Of a DNA stretch of 64,000 nt, positions 52,590 to 60,569 are shown in pieces. Origin of the DNA: CAZBME01 sp964645835. Lineage in GTDB: Bacteria; Desulfobacterota; Syntrophia; Syntrophales; UBA8958. Location: positions 23,114-87,113 of the forward strand of contig CAZYDG010000080.1 of NCBI GenBank assembly GCA_964645835.1, read 5' to 3'. The position numbers and the translations under genes were made by a program. The notes below the pieces were generated by a model. It was not told where the DNA came from, did no database searches, and worked only from the letters and a program-made list of their open reading frames with translations. Each line of letters opens with the position of its first letter. The stretch's first letter is position 1.

Positions 52590-53177
52590 TCAGCGCCGGT
52601 GCACAATCTTGTCCTTCATGATCTGATTTACGCTGGGAAATTCCTTCTGCGCCGCTTCCGGTACAGGTTCCCATGTTGCCGCTTCGGGCCGTCCCCTAAA
52701 ATAGTCGAACGGCAATGTTCCCGGACCCACCGGTTTACCTACGACAATCCGGCCAACCATACCTGCCATCTCGTGAGGCATGCAATAATAGTCGTAGACA
52801 CCCTCAATGGGCAATGTCATTTCAAAATAATCGCCCGGATTAACAAGATATCCAGAGTCCCATGGTTTTGCATTCAGGGGAATTCGCAGTGAGTGATTGC
52901 TGTTTCGGGGGTGGTATGCCGTTGCGGTGTGAACGCCTGCTTCTATACGCCAGCGGACCGTCTGACCGGGTTGGATAAGAATCCCAATGGGATCGAACCA
53001 CACATCGGCACCTGTCGGATCGCTGCGCATCAGGATCTCGACGGTCTCATTTGAATGGTTTATGTGCCGGCTCTCGGTATTGCCTGATTCGATCAGCGCC
53101 AGATTCGGAAAAGCGAGGCCGCAAATGACGGCCCCGCCATATTTCAGGAAATCTCTTCTCGTCGGCATGCTAACCAT
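52590..53177 (-). CDS. Tat-exported cupredoxin-like copper protein
   Basis: 195 residues. The twin-arginine signal is TRRDFLKYGG. The mature region has a plastocyanin/azurin-like fold: histidine in GVHTATAYH and a copper loop with C, H and M in YYCMPHEMAGM. The C-terminal extension of about 45 residues has no motif. Neither ATG 53177 nor the one at 53168 has a strong ribosome-binding site. It follows a small exported partner gene by 8 bases. Confidence 0.83.
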   Translation of the reverse strand: MVSMPTRRDFLKYGGAVICGLAFPNLALIESGNTESRHINHSNETVEILMRSDPTGADVWFDPIGILIQPGQTVRWRIEAGVHTATAYHPRNSNHSLRIPLNAKPWDSGYLVNPGDYFEMTLPIEGVYDYYCMPHEMAGMVGRIVVGKPVGPGTLPFDYFRGRPEAATWEPVPEAAQKEFPSVNQIMKDKIVHRR

Positions 53178-53185
53178 GTTTTCGT

Positions 53186-53635
53186 TTACTTCAGTCCCAT
53201 GGCCTTGTCAGGTGATATATACCACAAGACGACATGATAATGAGGCTCAGGAACCCCCGGATGACCGGCATTGTAGTACATATCGACATGGTCAACTTCT
53301 CCAGGCCCAACCTTGAGATTGTTGAATGCCTTGTGGTCGTTGATGCTTTTAAGCGGGACCATATAGATGGTGCTTACCAGTTGTCCTTCACGGTCATATG
53401 CCAGGAAGGGTCCTGCGGGCAGAGTGGACGGATCGACAAATAATGATCCCAGTCCGGGAAGAAAGTCGGGCAGTTTTACAAGAGAGCTGACTTTTTTATA
53501 AGGATCTGCGGGAGGTGCCTTTTTGTACATATCATTATCCGAACAAATCCCGTTCGTTGCGCCGGAAATTGCCATGATGCCGGCAGCCAGCATACAGAAG
53601 ACCAAAACATACCATTTAATGCGTAAATTCTTCAT
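53186..53635 (-). CDS. Exported histidine-rich-tail protein, possibly TTHB210/DUF5602-like
   Basis: 149 residues with a signal peptide. The C-terminal region VDHVDMYYNAGHPGVPEPHY contains several histidines that could bind metal. The co-transcribed cupredoxin suggests a copper-handling or redox pair. Similarity to the TTHB210-like domain is from memory and weak. Confidence 0.5.
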   Translation of the reverse strand: MKNLRIKWYVLVFCMLAAGIMAISGATNGICSDNDMYKKAPPADPYKKVSSLVKLPDFLPGLGSLFVDPSTLPAGPFLAYDREGQLVSTIYMVPLKSINDHKAFNNLKVGPGEVDHVDMYYNAGHPGVPEPHYHVVLWYISPDKAMGLK

Positions 53636-53797
53636 GTTATTTCCTCCTTGATTGTGATTTCAAAACGCTGATGAAGAGTATGAACCCATCGCCTTTTTTC
53701 ATTGACCGGACTATTTTACACATAGGGTCAACATTACCGAAATAAGGGATTCCCTGATTTTGAGGTCTTAATTCCCTGATAGGAGATAAGGATTTAA

Positions 53798-53977
53798 CAG
53801 TCTGTTGAAAAACGCCCATCTGCTGCGTTGCGCTGCACGCCTTGTCATGCTTTCCGGGGACACATTCCGATCCCTTCGGACTTCCGGAACATGTCCCCGA
53901 TGCTCTTTCCTAGACTTTTGCATGCCTTGCATCTGGACATCCCGTATCAGGTACGGGACAAGCTTTTGAGCAGACTG
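53798..53977. repeat. MITE-like element, copy 4
   Basis: 180 bp with CAGTCTGTTGAAAAACG at the left and CTTTTGAGCAGACTG at the right. Both ends carry the same base change relative to copies 1-3 (GGC to GTC on the left and GCC to GAC on the right), so pairing is kept. Confidence 0.8.
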
Positions 53978-54059
53978 CTCATAATCGAGTTATTCAACAA
54001 TCTGTCAAGGAATGATGAGGATGATTGGTCCGGTCCGATGCAACTGCGCAACAGAAGCG

Positions 54060-56615
54060 TCAGTCAACTGCAGCCACCAGGTCAAGCCCGGTGGCGCCAT
54101 ATACGGGTTGCCAATGCAGGCCCTGAGTACCGGGTATAGTTGCCGTAATAATGTCGAAGCTGCCGGAAAGGGATGTGGCGCTAATCACATTATTGAGGCG
54201 TGTTCCTTTCTGCATATTGGCTTCGGACCCGGTTATAACTGTAAGCGTGCCACTGAGCTTGACTGTACCATTTACTGCGAGCCGTCCATAATTCTGGAGG
54301 TCCAGGGCATCGATGGTCAGTGCACCTTTGCTGCCCTGCGTATAGTTGGTGGGCTCCGATGCGCTACCGAAGCTTAGAGTGCCGGCTATGTTCTCTTGGC
54401 CGGGTCGCACCGTTCCCCGGCTGTTAAATACACCACCGCGGTTGTCCGTTCCGCCCGGAGCGATCAGGCTGCCGCTGCCGGTCAGCAATCCACCGGCGAT
54501 CTCAGTATGCATGCCACGGTTATATGAAAGGGTTTCCGTGACCGCAGAGAAGCTGGTGTCCAGTCGGGTCACCGTGATATTGCTGCCATGGAGCAGCGTG
54601 CCCATAATAGTGAGCTTACCGTTATTCAATTGAACGTCTCCGGCGCAGTTCACTGTTTGCAAAGAGGGGATCAGCATTTGTGTCCCCGGTCGGTTCAGGC
54701 TCAGCCCCAGGATTGTCCGGTCGGATGTCACCTGCTTATCTCCGGCTCCCTCGAAGGCCAATTCGCCCATGTGCAGGACAATGCCCCAATTGAGCCAGTT
54801 TGCAGCGGAAGTTCCGGTAGGAGAAGAAACCGTGACAGACCATGTGCCATTGGGATTCTCGCCCCAAAAGGCGTTTGAGAGGAAGAAATGGTTGATCCCG
54901 TCCGCAGATTTATCGTCATCGAACATCGGTGAGCCGCTCTTGCCTAATCCACTTGCGGGCGCCAACAGCCGGCTGCTTATTCCTCCCTTGCTGACGACAA
55001 TCTGGATGTCCCTGCGGTCACTGCCGGTTACGTTGAGATAGACCTCAACACCTTCAAGACTCTGCTTGATTCCGTCGGGAACGGTAATGCTGATGGTTTG
55101 CGTAGAGCCGACTGAATCGCCGCCATTGATTGTTTGCGCTTGGGCTGGAACCGTCCGTAATCCGGTATGGTAGATGGTTTCATCGGTTACATAAGCAGTC
55201 TGTAATAGCGCTTTTACGAGTGCGGCCACATCGGGCAGGCCGAAGCCGTAGTTCGGATTGAGCCGAAATCCAGCGCTGTTTGTCTGCCAGCCTGAATATA
55301 TACGCCCGTCATTACCCATCCAGGTTGCGCTCGACGATTTGTCGTCCGGATCCACAAGGCGGCTCGTACGCGCCAGCAGGTGCTTAGCCATGCGCGAGTT
55401 GAGGTTGGGATTCGCCTGCTTGGCAACCGCCAGCATGCCGGTCAGGCTGGGAGCTGCAGCAGAAGTGCCGTCAAATTGGGCGGTGTAATCCAGGTTAGCT
55501 ATATCGGGCAGAAATACGGAGGAGCCGTTGTTGTCATAATTGGTTCCCCGTGTGCTAAACCGGTCGGTGCTCGAAACGCCCAGTCCATTTGCGTAAGCCG
55601 CAGTTTTGCTGTTAGTGACGTTCCACCACGCGCTCTCGCTTAATGTCGTGACAAAGACCGCAGCACCAAAGTTGCTGTAAAGGGCATAGTGCCCGTTGCT
55701 ACCCAAAGCCGCCACATCAATCACATAGGGACATGTTGCTTCCATGCTGATGTTGGCGTCCTGCTGCTCGGTGGCACGGCAGTTGCCGGCTGCCTGAATG
55801 AACAGCATGCCGTTGGCGGCGGTTCGCGCAAAAGCGCTGTATGTGTCGGCAAATCCATCAAGATAGGAAAACTGTGCCGTCTTGGAACTTGAGTTTTTTA
55901 ACTGGATTATTGGCGCGGAATTGATGGCCGTAAGCTTAGCCAGCGCTGTGCTATTCATCTGGTCCATCCAACCCAGGCCTGCCTGCCAGTAAACCGCCGG
56001 TGCGTGCATGAAGTAGCTTTCAAAGGTGGTGAAATTGTTCACGGCCACCGATGCTATACGGGCATGCGGCGCAAGGCCGCAAACGCCGATGCCGTTGCCC
56101 CCGACGGCGGCGGCAATCCCCGCAACAGTCGTGCCATGGGAGTCTGAGTCTTTGCGATGGGCTCCGGTCTGACCCGGGACTATGCCTTTGTAGTCCATAC
56201 CGGTGCTGAGTTCCGTGACGATGTTCAGATCGGGATGACCGAACTCGACACCATCGTCAAGGATTCCGATGATGATACCGCGACCGGTGTAACCGGCCCT
56301 CCACACGGGCAAGATGTTGGCGTCAAGCCCAATGTTGCTGATCGCTACCTCAGCGGTCTGGTGGCCGTTTGGCGCCACGGTGGCGGGATAGTAGATACTG
56401 TTTGGTGCCTGATTGTAAATATTCCACTGGCCGGGATAGAGAGGATTGTCAGGATTGTAGAAAAATAACGGATCATTGGGTGCAAAGGGTTCCCCGGCAA
56501 AGATGTTTTGGGGAATGTCGCTGGTGCTTCCCCCGTTTGTGGGGGAATTACCGCTACAGCTCATTAAGGAACACAGGACACTACAGAGAGCAAGAACCAG
56601 CAGGCGAGTCAGCAT
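54060..56615 (-). CDS. Subtilisin-type S8 protease lipoprotein with P-domain and passenger-like tail
   Basis: 851 residues. Lipoprotein signal with cysteine in SLMSCSG. Catalytic triad: Asp in GILDDGVEFGHPDL, His in DSHGTTVAG and Ser in FDGTSAAAP. A proprotein-convertase P-domain follows (about 510-620; GVEVYLNVTGSDRRDIQIVV, WGENPNGTWSVTV). The last 220 residues are glycine-rich passenger-like repeats (GTLSFGSASEP, LAVNGTVKLSGTL) of the type found before autotransporter beta barrels, but no barrel is encoded: translation stops at AAVD. It is probably a cell-surface protease anchored by lipid instead. Confidence 0.88.
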   Translation of the reverse strand: MLTRLLVLALCSVLCSLMSCSGNSPTNGGSTSDIPQNIFAGEPFAPNDPLFFYNPDNPLYPGQWNIYNQAPNSIYYPATVAPNGHQTAEVAISNIGLDANILPVWRAGYTGRGIIIGILDDGVEFGHPDLNIVTELSTGMDYKGIVPGQTGAHRKDSDSHGTTVAGIAAAVGGNGIGVCGLAPHARIASVAVNNFTTFESYFMHAPAVYWQAGLGWMDQMNSTALAKLTAINSAPIIQLKNSSSKTAQFSYLDGFADTYSAFARTAANGMLFIQAAGNCRATEQQDANISMEATCPYVIDVAALGSNGHYALYSNFGAAVFVTTLSESAWWNVTNSKTAAYANGLGVSSTDRFSTRGTNYDNNGSSVFLPDIANLDYTAQFDGTSAAAPSLTGMLAVAKQANPNLNSRMAKHLLARTSRLVDPDDKSSSATWMGNDGRIYSGWQTNSAGFRLNPNYGFGLPDVAALVKALLQTAYVTDETIYHTGLRTVPAQAQTINGGDSVGSTQTISITVPDGIKQSLEGVEVYLNVTGSDRRDIQIVVSKGGISSRLLAPASGLGKSGSPMFDDDKSADGINHFFLSNAFWGENPNGTWSVTVSSPTGTSAANWLNWGIVLHMGELAFEGAGDKQVTSDRTILGLSLNRPGTQMLIPSLQTVNCAGDVQLNNGKLTIMGTLLHGSNITVTRLDTSFSAVTETLSYNRGMHTEIAGGLLTGSGSLIAPGGTDNRGGVFNSRGTVRPGQENIAGTLSFGSASEPTNYTQGSKGALTIDALDLQNYGRLAVNGTVKLSGTLTVITGSEANMQKGTRLNNVISATSLSGSFDIITATIPGTQGLHWQPVYGATGLDLVAAVD

Positions 56616-56691
56616 GAGATCATATCCTTAATGGATGTTATAAAACATTGGACACTGAAGGGTCTATCGGAGATAATGCAAAAAACTTTAG

Positions 56692-56929
56692 CCGGCTGTT
56701 GAGAAACGTCCACCCTGTCATTACTAAGAAAATAGAATCTTTGTAGGGTGGAACAAGCGAAGCGGTTCCACCGGCGAATGGTGGATGCGCTTCGCTTCAT
56801 CCACCCTACAGTCTGTTGAAAAACGTCCACCCTGTCATTCCCGTGAAAACGGGAATCCAGAGGTTTAACGAATGCATTGGAAGTGATGCTGGATTATCTA
56901 GTCAAGCCGGATAATGACGGACTTTTGTG
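56692..56929. repeat. Decayed MITE-like element with nested palindrome
   Basis: A left end CCGGCTGTTGAGAAACGTCC at 56692 is followed by GTAGGGTGGAAC and its inverted partner (to 56808), then by a second left end CAGTCTGTTGAAAAACGTCC at 56809. The interior GTCATTCCCGTGAAAACGGG resembles copy 2. There is no right end like the other copies, so it is degenerate or composite. It lies between the protease and the channel gene. Confidence 0.6.
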
Positions 56930-56961
56930 CCAAAAAAATTATGAAAAACTAAGGAGACAAA

Positions 56962-58146
56962 ATGGTGCCAAAGATAGTAAAGACGCTATCCTCTTTATTT
57001 CTGATCTGTCTATATTTCTGTATTTGTCATTTAGGTGTCTGTCAGGCGGTCACTAACGTCCAGTCTCAGCAAGATCCCGTAATGCCGGGTAAGAAACTGG
57101 TTGTCGGTGTTCTTCACGATCCCCCCTATATAATTAAAGAAAAAGACGGACAGTGGAGTGGCATTAATGTGGATATCTGGAAGGCCGTTGCCCAGGACCT
57201 TAAAGTGGATTATGAATTTCGGGAGATGACCTTCGAATCGCTGCTGAATGCCCTCGAAAATAATAAAATAGATCTTTCCATAGAAGCCTTTTTTGTCCTG
57301 TCCGAAAGGGAAAAGAAAATCGACTATGCCTCGTTTCTGGGGTATGCCAAACTGGGTTTGGCAGCCTTGCCTGAAAAGATTCAGCACCCATGGTGGACCG
57401 CCGTGACGATTATCTTTTCTTGGGGAAACCTGAAAATATTGGGAATCCTCTTTTTTTGCCTTTGTGTGTTGGGCTTTATTCTGTGGCTTGCTGAACGAAA
57501 AAATAATCCCGATCATTTCGGTGGAGAAATGCTTAAGGGCATTGGATCGGGCATCTATTGGGTGGGTTCGACCTTGGCTTCCGGCGTCTGCTTCGGTGTG
57601 GCCTTGAAGTCTTTTACGGCCCGGATTATCGGTCTTGTCTGGATGTTTTTATACGCTATTGCACTCAGTGCCATGATCGCATCGCTGACGAATGCCATCT
57701 CGGAAAACCGCGCAAAGGTTGATACCGTTGGTGATGAACAACTCCGTCATATGACCCTTGCTGGCCTGAACGGGAGCGCCGAGACGATGGCGTTGAAGAA
57801 GCTGGGCGGCAAATATAAGCTTTACGATAAAGAGGAAGATGCCCTGGATGGTGTGCTCAAAGGTGAGATCGACGGGTTTTTGTACGACGCCATCACTCTT
57901 CATTATTATAAAGACAATGAATATAAAGACAAGATCACTGTATATCAAACTAATTTTAAAAGATATTTCTTTGCCTTCGGCCTTCCCAGAAATAGTCCGC
58001 TTCTCAAGGCAATCAATATTTCCCTCGTTTCTCTTATGGAAAAGCCGGACTGGGGGTTTCTGCTCAAACGTTACGGGCTTCAAGAAAATTTTGAAGAAAT
58101 CCAATCATCAGACTTAACAATGCGAAAAACAAAGTATCAAAAATGA
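56962..58146 (+). CDS. Prokaryotic ionotropic-glutamate-receptor-like channel
   Basis: 394 residues with signal peptide. The solute-binding (SBP type 3) domain comes in two lobes: about 45-140 (KKLVVGVLHDPPYII, INVDIWKAVAQDL) and about 250-380 (DEQLRHMTLAGLNGSAETMALKK). They are split by a membrane part, M1 (ILFFCLCVLGFILWLAE), a pore-loop-like segment (STLASGVCFGV) and a second helix (IIGLVWMFLYAIALSAMIAS). This is the topology of GluR0-type channels. The pore segment lacks the TVGYG potassium filter, so ion selectivity is open. RBS AAGGAG. Confidence 0.85.
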   Translation: MVPKIVKTLSSLFLICLYFCICHLGVCQAVTNVQSQQDPVMPGKKLVVGVLHDPPYIIKEKDGQWSGINVDIWKAVAQDLKVDYEFREMTFESLLNALENNKIDLSIEAFFVLSEREKKIDYASFLGYAKLGLAALPEKIQHPWWTAVTIIFSWGNLKILGILFFCLCVLGFILWLAERKNNPDHFGGEMLKGIGSGIYWVGSTLASGVCFGVALKSFTARIIGLVWMFLYAIALSAMIASLTNAISENRAKVDTVGDEQLRHMTLAGLNGSAETMALKKLGGKYKLYDKEEDALDGVLKGEIDGFLYDAITLHYYKDNEYKDKITVYQTNFKRYFFAFGLPRNSPLLKAINISLVSLMEKPDWGFLLKRYGLQENFEEIQSSDLTMRKTKYQK

Positions 58147-58204
58147 TTTTATTATTTTCAAATAAGACCCCTCTATGAACCGATAATCATCAGGAGGCAA
58201 TTCC

Positions 58205-58420
58205 ATGACGGAACAGATCATCATCTACGGTAAGGCAGGTTGACCATATACGGATAAGGCCCGTGAGGCCTACAAGGGTAATGCAATGTACGTGGATGTC
58301 AGGGCAAGTGCGGACAATCTACAGGAGATGCTGAAGTATACCGGCGGCTTGAGCAAGGTCCCCGTTATTGTGAAGGGAAAGGATGTTACCGTCGGTTACG
58401 GCGGTACGTGAGGCGTTTAA
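58205..58420 (+). CDS. UXX-star-like redox selenoprotein with two in-frame UGA codons
   Basis: From ATG 58205 (AGGAGG upstream) the frame is MTEQIIIYGKAG then TGA (58241, residue 13), PYTDKAREAYKGNAMYVDV, LSKVPVIVKGKD, GYGGT, a second TGA (58409, residue 69), GV and TAA at 58418: 71 residues if both UGAs are Sec. The fold is a short glutaredoxin-like one, with Sec-PYT at the usual CPxC position and VPVIV at the cis-Pro loop. The end Sec-Gly-Val-stop fits the UXX-star selenoprotein type as I recall it. Hairpins follow both UGAs. The current ORF rules would miss the gene. Confidence 0.82.
58258..58270 (+). promoter_or_regulatory. Candidate SECIS hairpin after the first UGA
   Basis: GGCC (58258-58261) pairs with GGCC (58267-58270) around CGTGA, extendable by one A-T pair on the outside. 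The loop starts 19 bases after the UGA, within the bacterial SECIS range. The loop lacks the clear GG of the other two, so confidence is modest. Confidence 0.4.
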
Positions 58421-58422
58421 TC

Positions 58423-58439
58423 TCCCATTGGAAATGGGA
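58423..58439 (+). promoter_or_regulatory. SECIS-like hairpin after the second UGA
   Basis: TCCCAT (58423-58428) pairs perfectly with ATGGGA (58434-58439) around TGGAA, a loop with GG. It starts 12 bases after the UGA and lies just beyond the TAA stop. Shape and distance fit a bacterial SECIS element. Confidence 0.7.
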
Positions 58440-58508
58440 ACTGTATCGAAGGACGGATCGTGGAGGGGGCTGACCACTGATCGCACAAACTCTTTTGAAG
58501 GGAAAACA

Positions 58509-58955
58509 ATGCACACTCTACTTAAAGATTATCCTGTTATCATAGAATTTCCAGTTGCATGGGGTGAAATGGATTCCATGGGCCATGTCAACAACATCGT
58601 CTATTTCAGATATTTTGAGAGCGCCAGGATCAACTATTTTGAAAAGATAGATCTGATCGGCTATATGAACGAGACAGGGATTGGACCCATACTTGCCACA
58701 ACCTCATGCAAATTTAAAATACCGCTATCCTATCCGGACAAGGTCATGATCGGAGCAAAAGTGGTTAATATCGATGAAGATCGATTTGTCATGAATTATC
58801 TTGTCGTAAGCACAAAGCATCGGAAAGCGGCAGCTGAAGGTGATGGTGTAATTGTGACCTTTAATTACCGGGAAGGCAAGAAGGTGATTGTTCCGGAGAT
58901 CGTGAAGCAGCGCATCATTGATATTGAAAAGAACCAGAACAAAAAGCGACCATAA
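58509..58955 (+). CDS. YbgC/FcbC-type acyl-CoA thioesterase
   Basis: 148 residues from ATG 58509; longer versions of the frame start inside the selenoprotein gene and lack a ribosome-binding site. The hot-dog motif is WGEMDSMGHVNNIVYFRYFE with the catalytic Asp and His region, followed by ARINYFEKI. It hydrolyses short or aromatic acyl-CoA. No operon with catabolic genes; it follows the selenoprotein by 88 bases and may be co-transcribed with it. Confidence 0.85.
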   Translation: MHTLLKDYPVIIEFPVAWGEMDSMGHVNNIVYFRYFESARINYFEKIDLIGYMNETGIGPILATTSCKFKIPLSYPDKVMIGAKVVNIDEDRFVMNYLVVSTKHRKAAAEGDGVIVTFNYREGKKVIVPEIVKQRIIDIEKNQNKKRP

Positions 58956-58973
58956 TATAAGAACTTAAAAACA

Positions 58974-59042
58974 GCAGACGTGTCCCCCTCTGGAGGGGGT
59001 GCAGGGAGAGGTTCCCTGCGAAGGCGTGGAATAGACGTTTTC
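58974..59042. repeat. Dispersed ~69-bp repeat, copy A
   Basis: GCAGACGTGTCCCCCTCTGG and following bases to AGACGTTTT. The same unit with a few changes is at 62955-63022. It contains palindromic GTCCCCCTCTGGAGGGGG. Between the thioesterase and the SleB-like gene. Confidence 0.65.
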
Positions 59043-59058
59043 CAATAACCGTTAATGA

Positions 59059-59751
59059 ATGTCCGGCATGGTCAAGAACATTGTAATAGCAATAATATTC
59101 CTGCTTCCGGCCTTGGCAACCTCGATATTAGCCGGGGAGCTTCCAACTTGTTTGACCGCTGATGCGAAAACCGGCCTGAAAGCCGTTGTTGCTCTCCATC
59201 AGGTGAATGATCACGAACTTCTGGCGAGGGTTGTCTATGCAGAGGGGTTGTCCACGGGATTTGGCGATGATCAACTGGTTTATGATGCAATTGCCTGGGG
59301 TGTCATGAATCGCGTCCGGTTGGGAGATTCATCTCATAAGATGCAGCTTGTTTATGGACAAGGGGTTAAAGGAGTTATTTTCAAGAAAGGCCAATTCAAT
59401 CCGGCAATCTCCGGCAAATCGCCATTTTCGAAGTCCTTTTTATGCCCCGATCATTCCGGCCACTGGCGCATGGCAAAAACCGCAGCGGAGAGAGCCATTA
59501 AAGGAACAGGCAATCCATTCATTCAGACGCCTTGGGAAAAACAGCACAACCTGTCCTTGGTTGTCAATTTCTACTATCCGAAATCCAGTCAGGCAAAAGG
59601 GCCCTTTGCGCCATGGGAGGGGAGCAAGTCTCTAAGATTTACCGGCGATATTACGATGGATGGAAATATTTTACCGGCAAGCAAAATTCGCTTCTACAGG
59701 TTAAGTCATTCATCAGAGGATTTGAAATGTAAAAAAGCGAATAATCAATAA
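59059..59751 (+). CDS. SleB-like exported cell-wall hydrolase
   Basis: 230 residues with a signal peptide (IVIAIIFLLPALATSILAGE). The region ELLARVVYAEGLS, then AIAWGVMNRVRLG, matches the Hydrolase_2/SleB family, in which the Glu after YAE acts on peptidoglycan. In a non-spore-forming relative it would be a lytic transglycosylase-like remodelling enzyme. ATG 59068 is an alternative start. Followed by an FMN reductase gene 13 bases later. Confidence 0.72.
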   Translation: MSGMVKNIVIAIIFLLPALATSILAGELPTCLTADAKTGLKAVVALHQVNDHELLARVVYAEGLSTGFGDDQLVYDAIAWGVMNRVRLGDSSHKMQLVYGQGVKGVIFKKGQFNPAISGKSPFSKSFLCPDHSGHWRMAKTAAERAIKGTGNPFIQTPWEKQHNLSLVVNFYYPKSSQAKGPFAPWEGSKSLRFTGDITMDGNILPASKIRFYRLSHSSEDLKCKKANNQ

Positions 59752-59763
59752 GGAGGCATGACA

Positions 59764-60330
59764 ATGGAAAAGAAGGTTCTGGTAATCTTGGGAAGCCCCA
59801 GAAAGAAAGGTAACAGCGCGATTCTGGCAGATCAGATAGCCAAAGGGGCAAAATTCGCCAAAGCAAAAGTTGAAACAATTTATCTCCAGGAAAAGAATAT
59901 TGCGCCCTGCAAAGCCTGTTTTGCTTGCCAGAAGAAAGCCAGCAAGGGCTGCTCCATTAAGGATGATATGCAGGAACTTTATCCAAAATTGATTGATGCT
60001 GATGCCTGGGTGATTGCCAGCCCGGTTTATTGGTTTACCATGTCCGCCCAAACCAAGATATTCATGGATAGATGGTTTGCCATGCCCGCTTATCAGGATG
60101 ACTGTTTCAAGGGCAAGCGGATCGCTGTCGCCATGAGCTATGGAGGTGAAGATCCCTTCGATTCTGGTTGTGTCAACGCCTTGAGGACATTTCAGGATGC
60201 CTTCGGGTATATTGAAGCGTGTCTTGTCGGCATGGTCTACGGAAGTGCAATGGATGCCGGGCAGATCAAGTTGAATGAAAAACTCATGTTGGAAGCTTTT
60301 GATCTGGGTAAGAAGCTTGCGTCGGAATAG
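59764..60330 (+). CDS. NADPH-dependent FMN reductase/iron-sulfur flavoprotein-like
   Basis: 188 residues from ATG 59764; AAGGAGG is correctly spaced there and too close for ATG 59758. Flavodoxin-type phosphate loop GSPRKKGNSAILAD, then the cysteines PCKACFACQKKASKGCSI typical of the iron-sulfur flavoprotein group (one [4Fe-4S] cluster) and ASPVYWFTMSAQTKIF. Cytoplasmic, probably an electron carrier or detoxifying reductase. Cysteine spacing is not identical to archaeal Isf, so the cluster is not certain. Confidence 0.82.
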   Translation: MEKKVLVILGSPRKKGNSAILADQIAKGAKFAKAKVETIYLQEKNIAPCKACFACQKKASKGCSIKDDMQELYPKLIDADAWVIASPVYWFTMSAQTKIFMDRWFAMPAYQDDCFKGKRIAVAMSYGGEDPFDSGCVNALRTFQDAFGYIEACLVGMVYGSAMDAGQIKLNEKLMLEAFDLGKKLASE

Positions 60331-60384
60331 GTTAGATATGTCCCTTCAGAAGGGGACATGCCGGTGTCATATTTCCATCTGTTT

Positions 60385-60405
60385 CCCTCCCCTTCAAGGG
60401 GAGGG
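60385..60405. repeat. G/C-rich perfect hairpin
   Basis: CCCTCCCCTT pairs with AAGGGGAGGG around a single C. There is no T run, so a terminator is not supported. It is one of several such palindromes in the gap 60331-60569, which holds no gene. Confidence 0.5.
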
Positions 60406-60569
60406 TCAGGGTTGGGATGGGGTTGATTTTCTGGATCGTAAACATATTCATCACATCCCCGTTCGCCGCTTGTTCCTCGCTTGCGAGGTGCAACGGTTCA
60501 GTTGTCATTGCGAGTTCGCGCTGGGAAAGCGGCAATCTCTAGTAGTACTCTGTAACGTCATAAAATATC

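Noticed and set aside
58383..58508. Longer N-terminus for the thioesterase
   Set aside because: That stretch overlaps the end of the UXX-star-like gene and its SECIS-like hairpin; ATG 58509 gives the normal family length.
60385..60405. Terminator after the FMN reductase
   Set aside because: Strong stem but no T run on either side.
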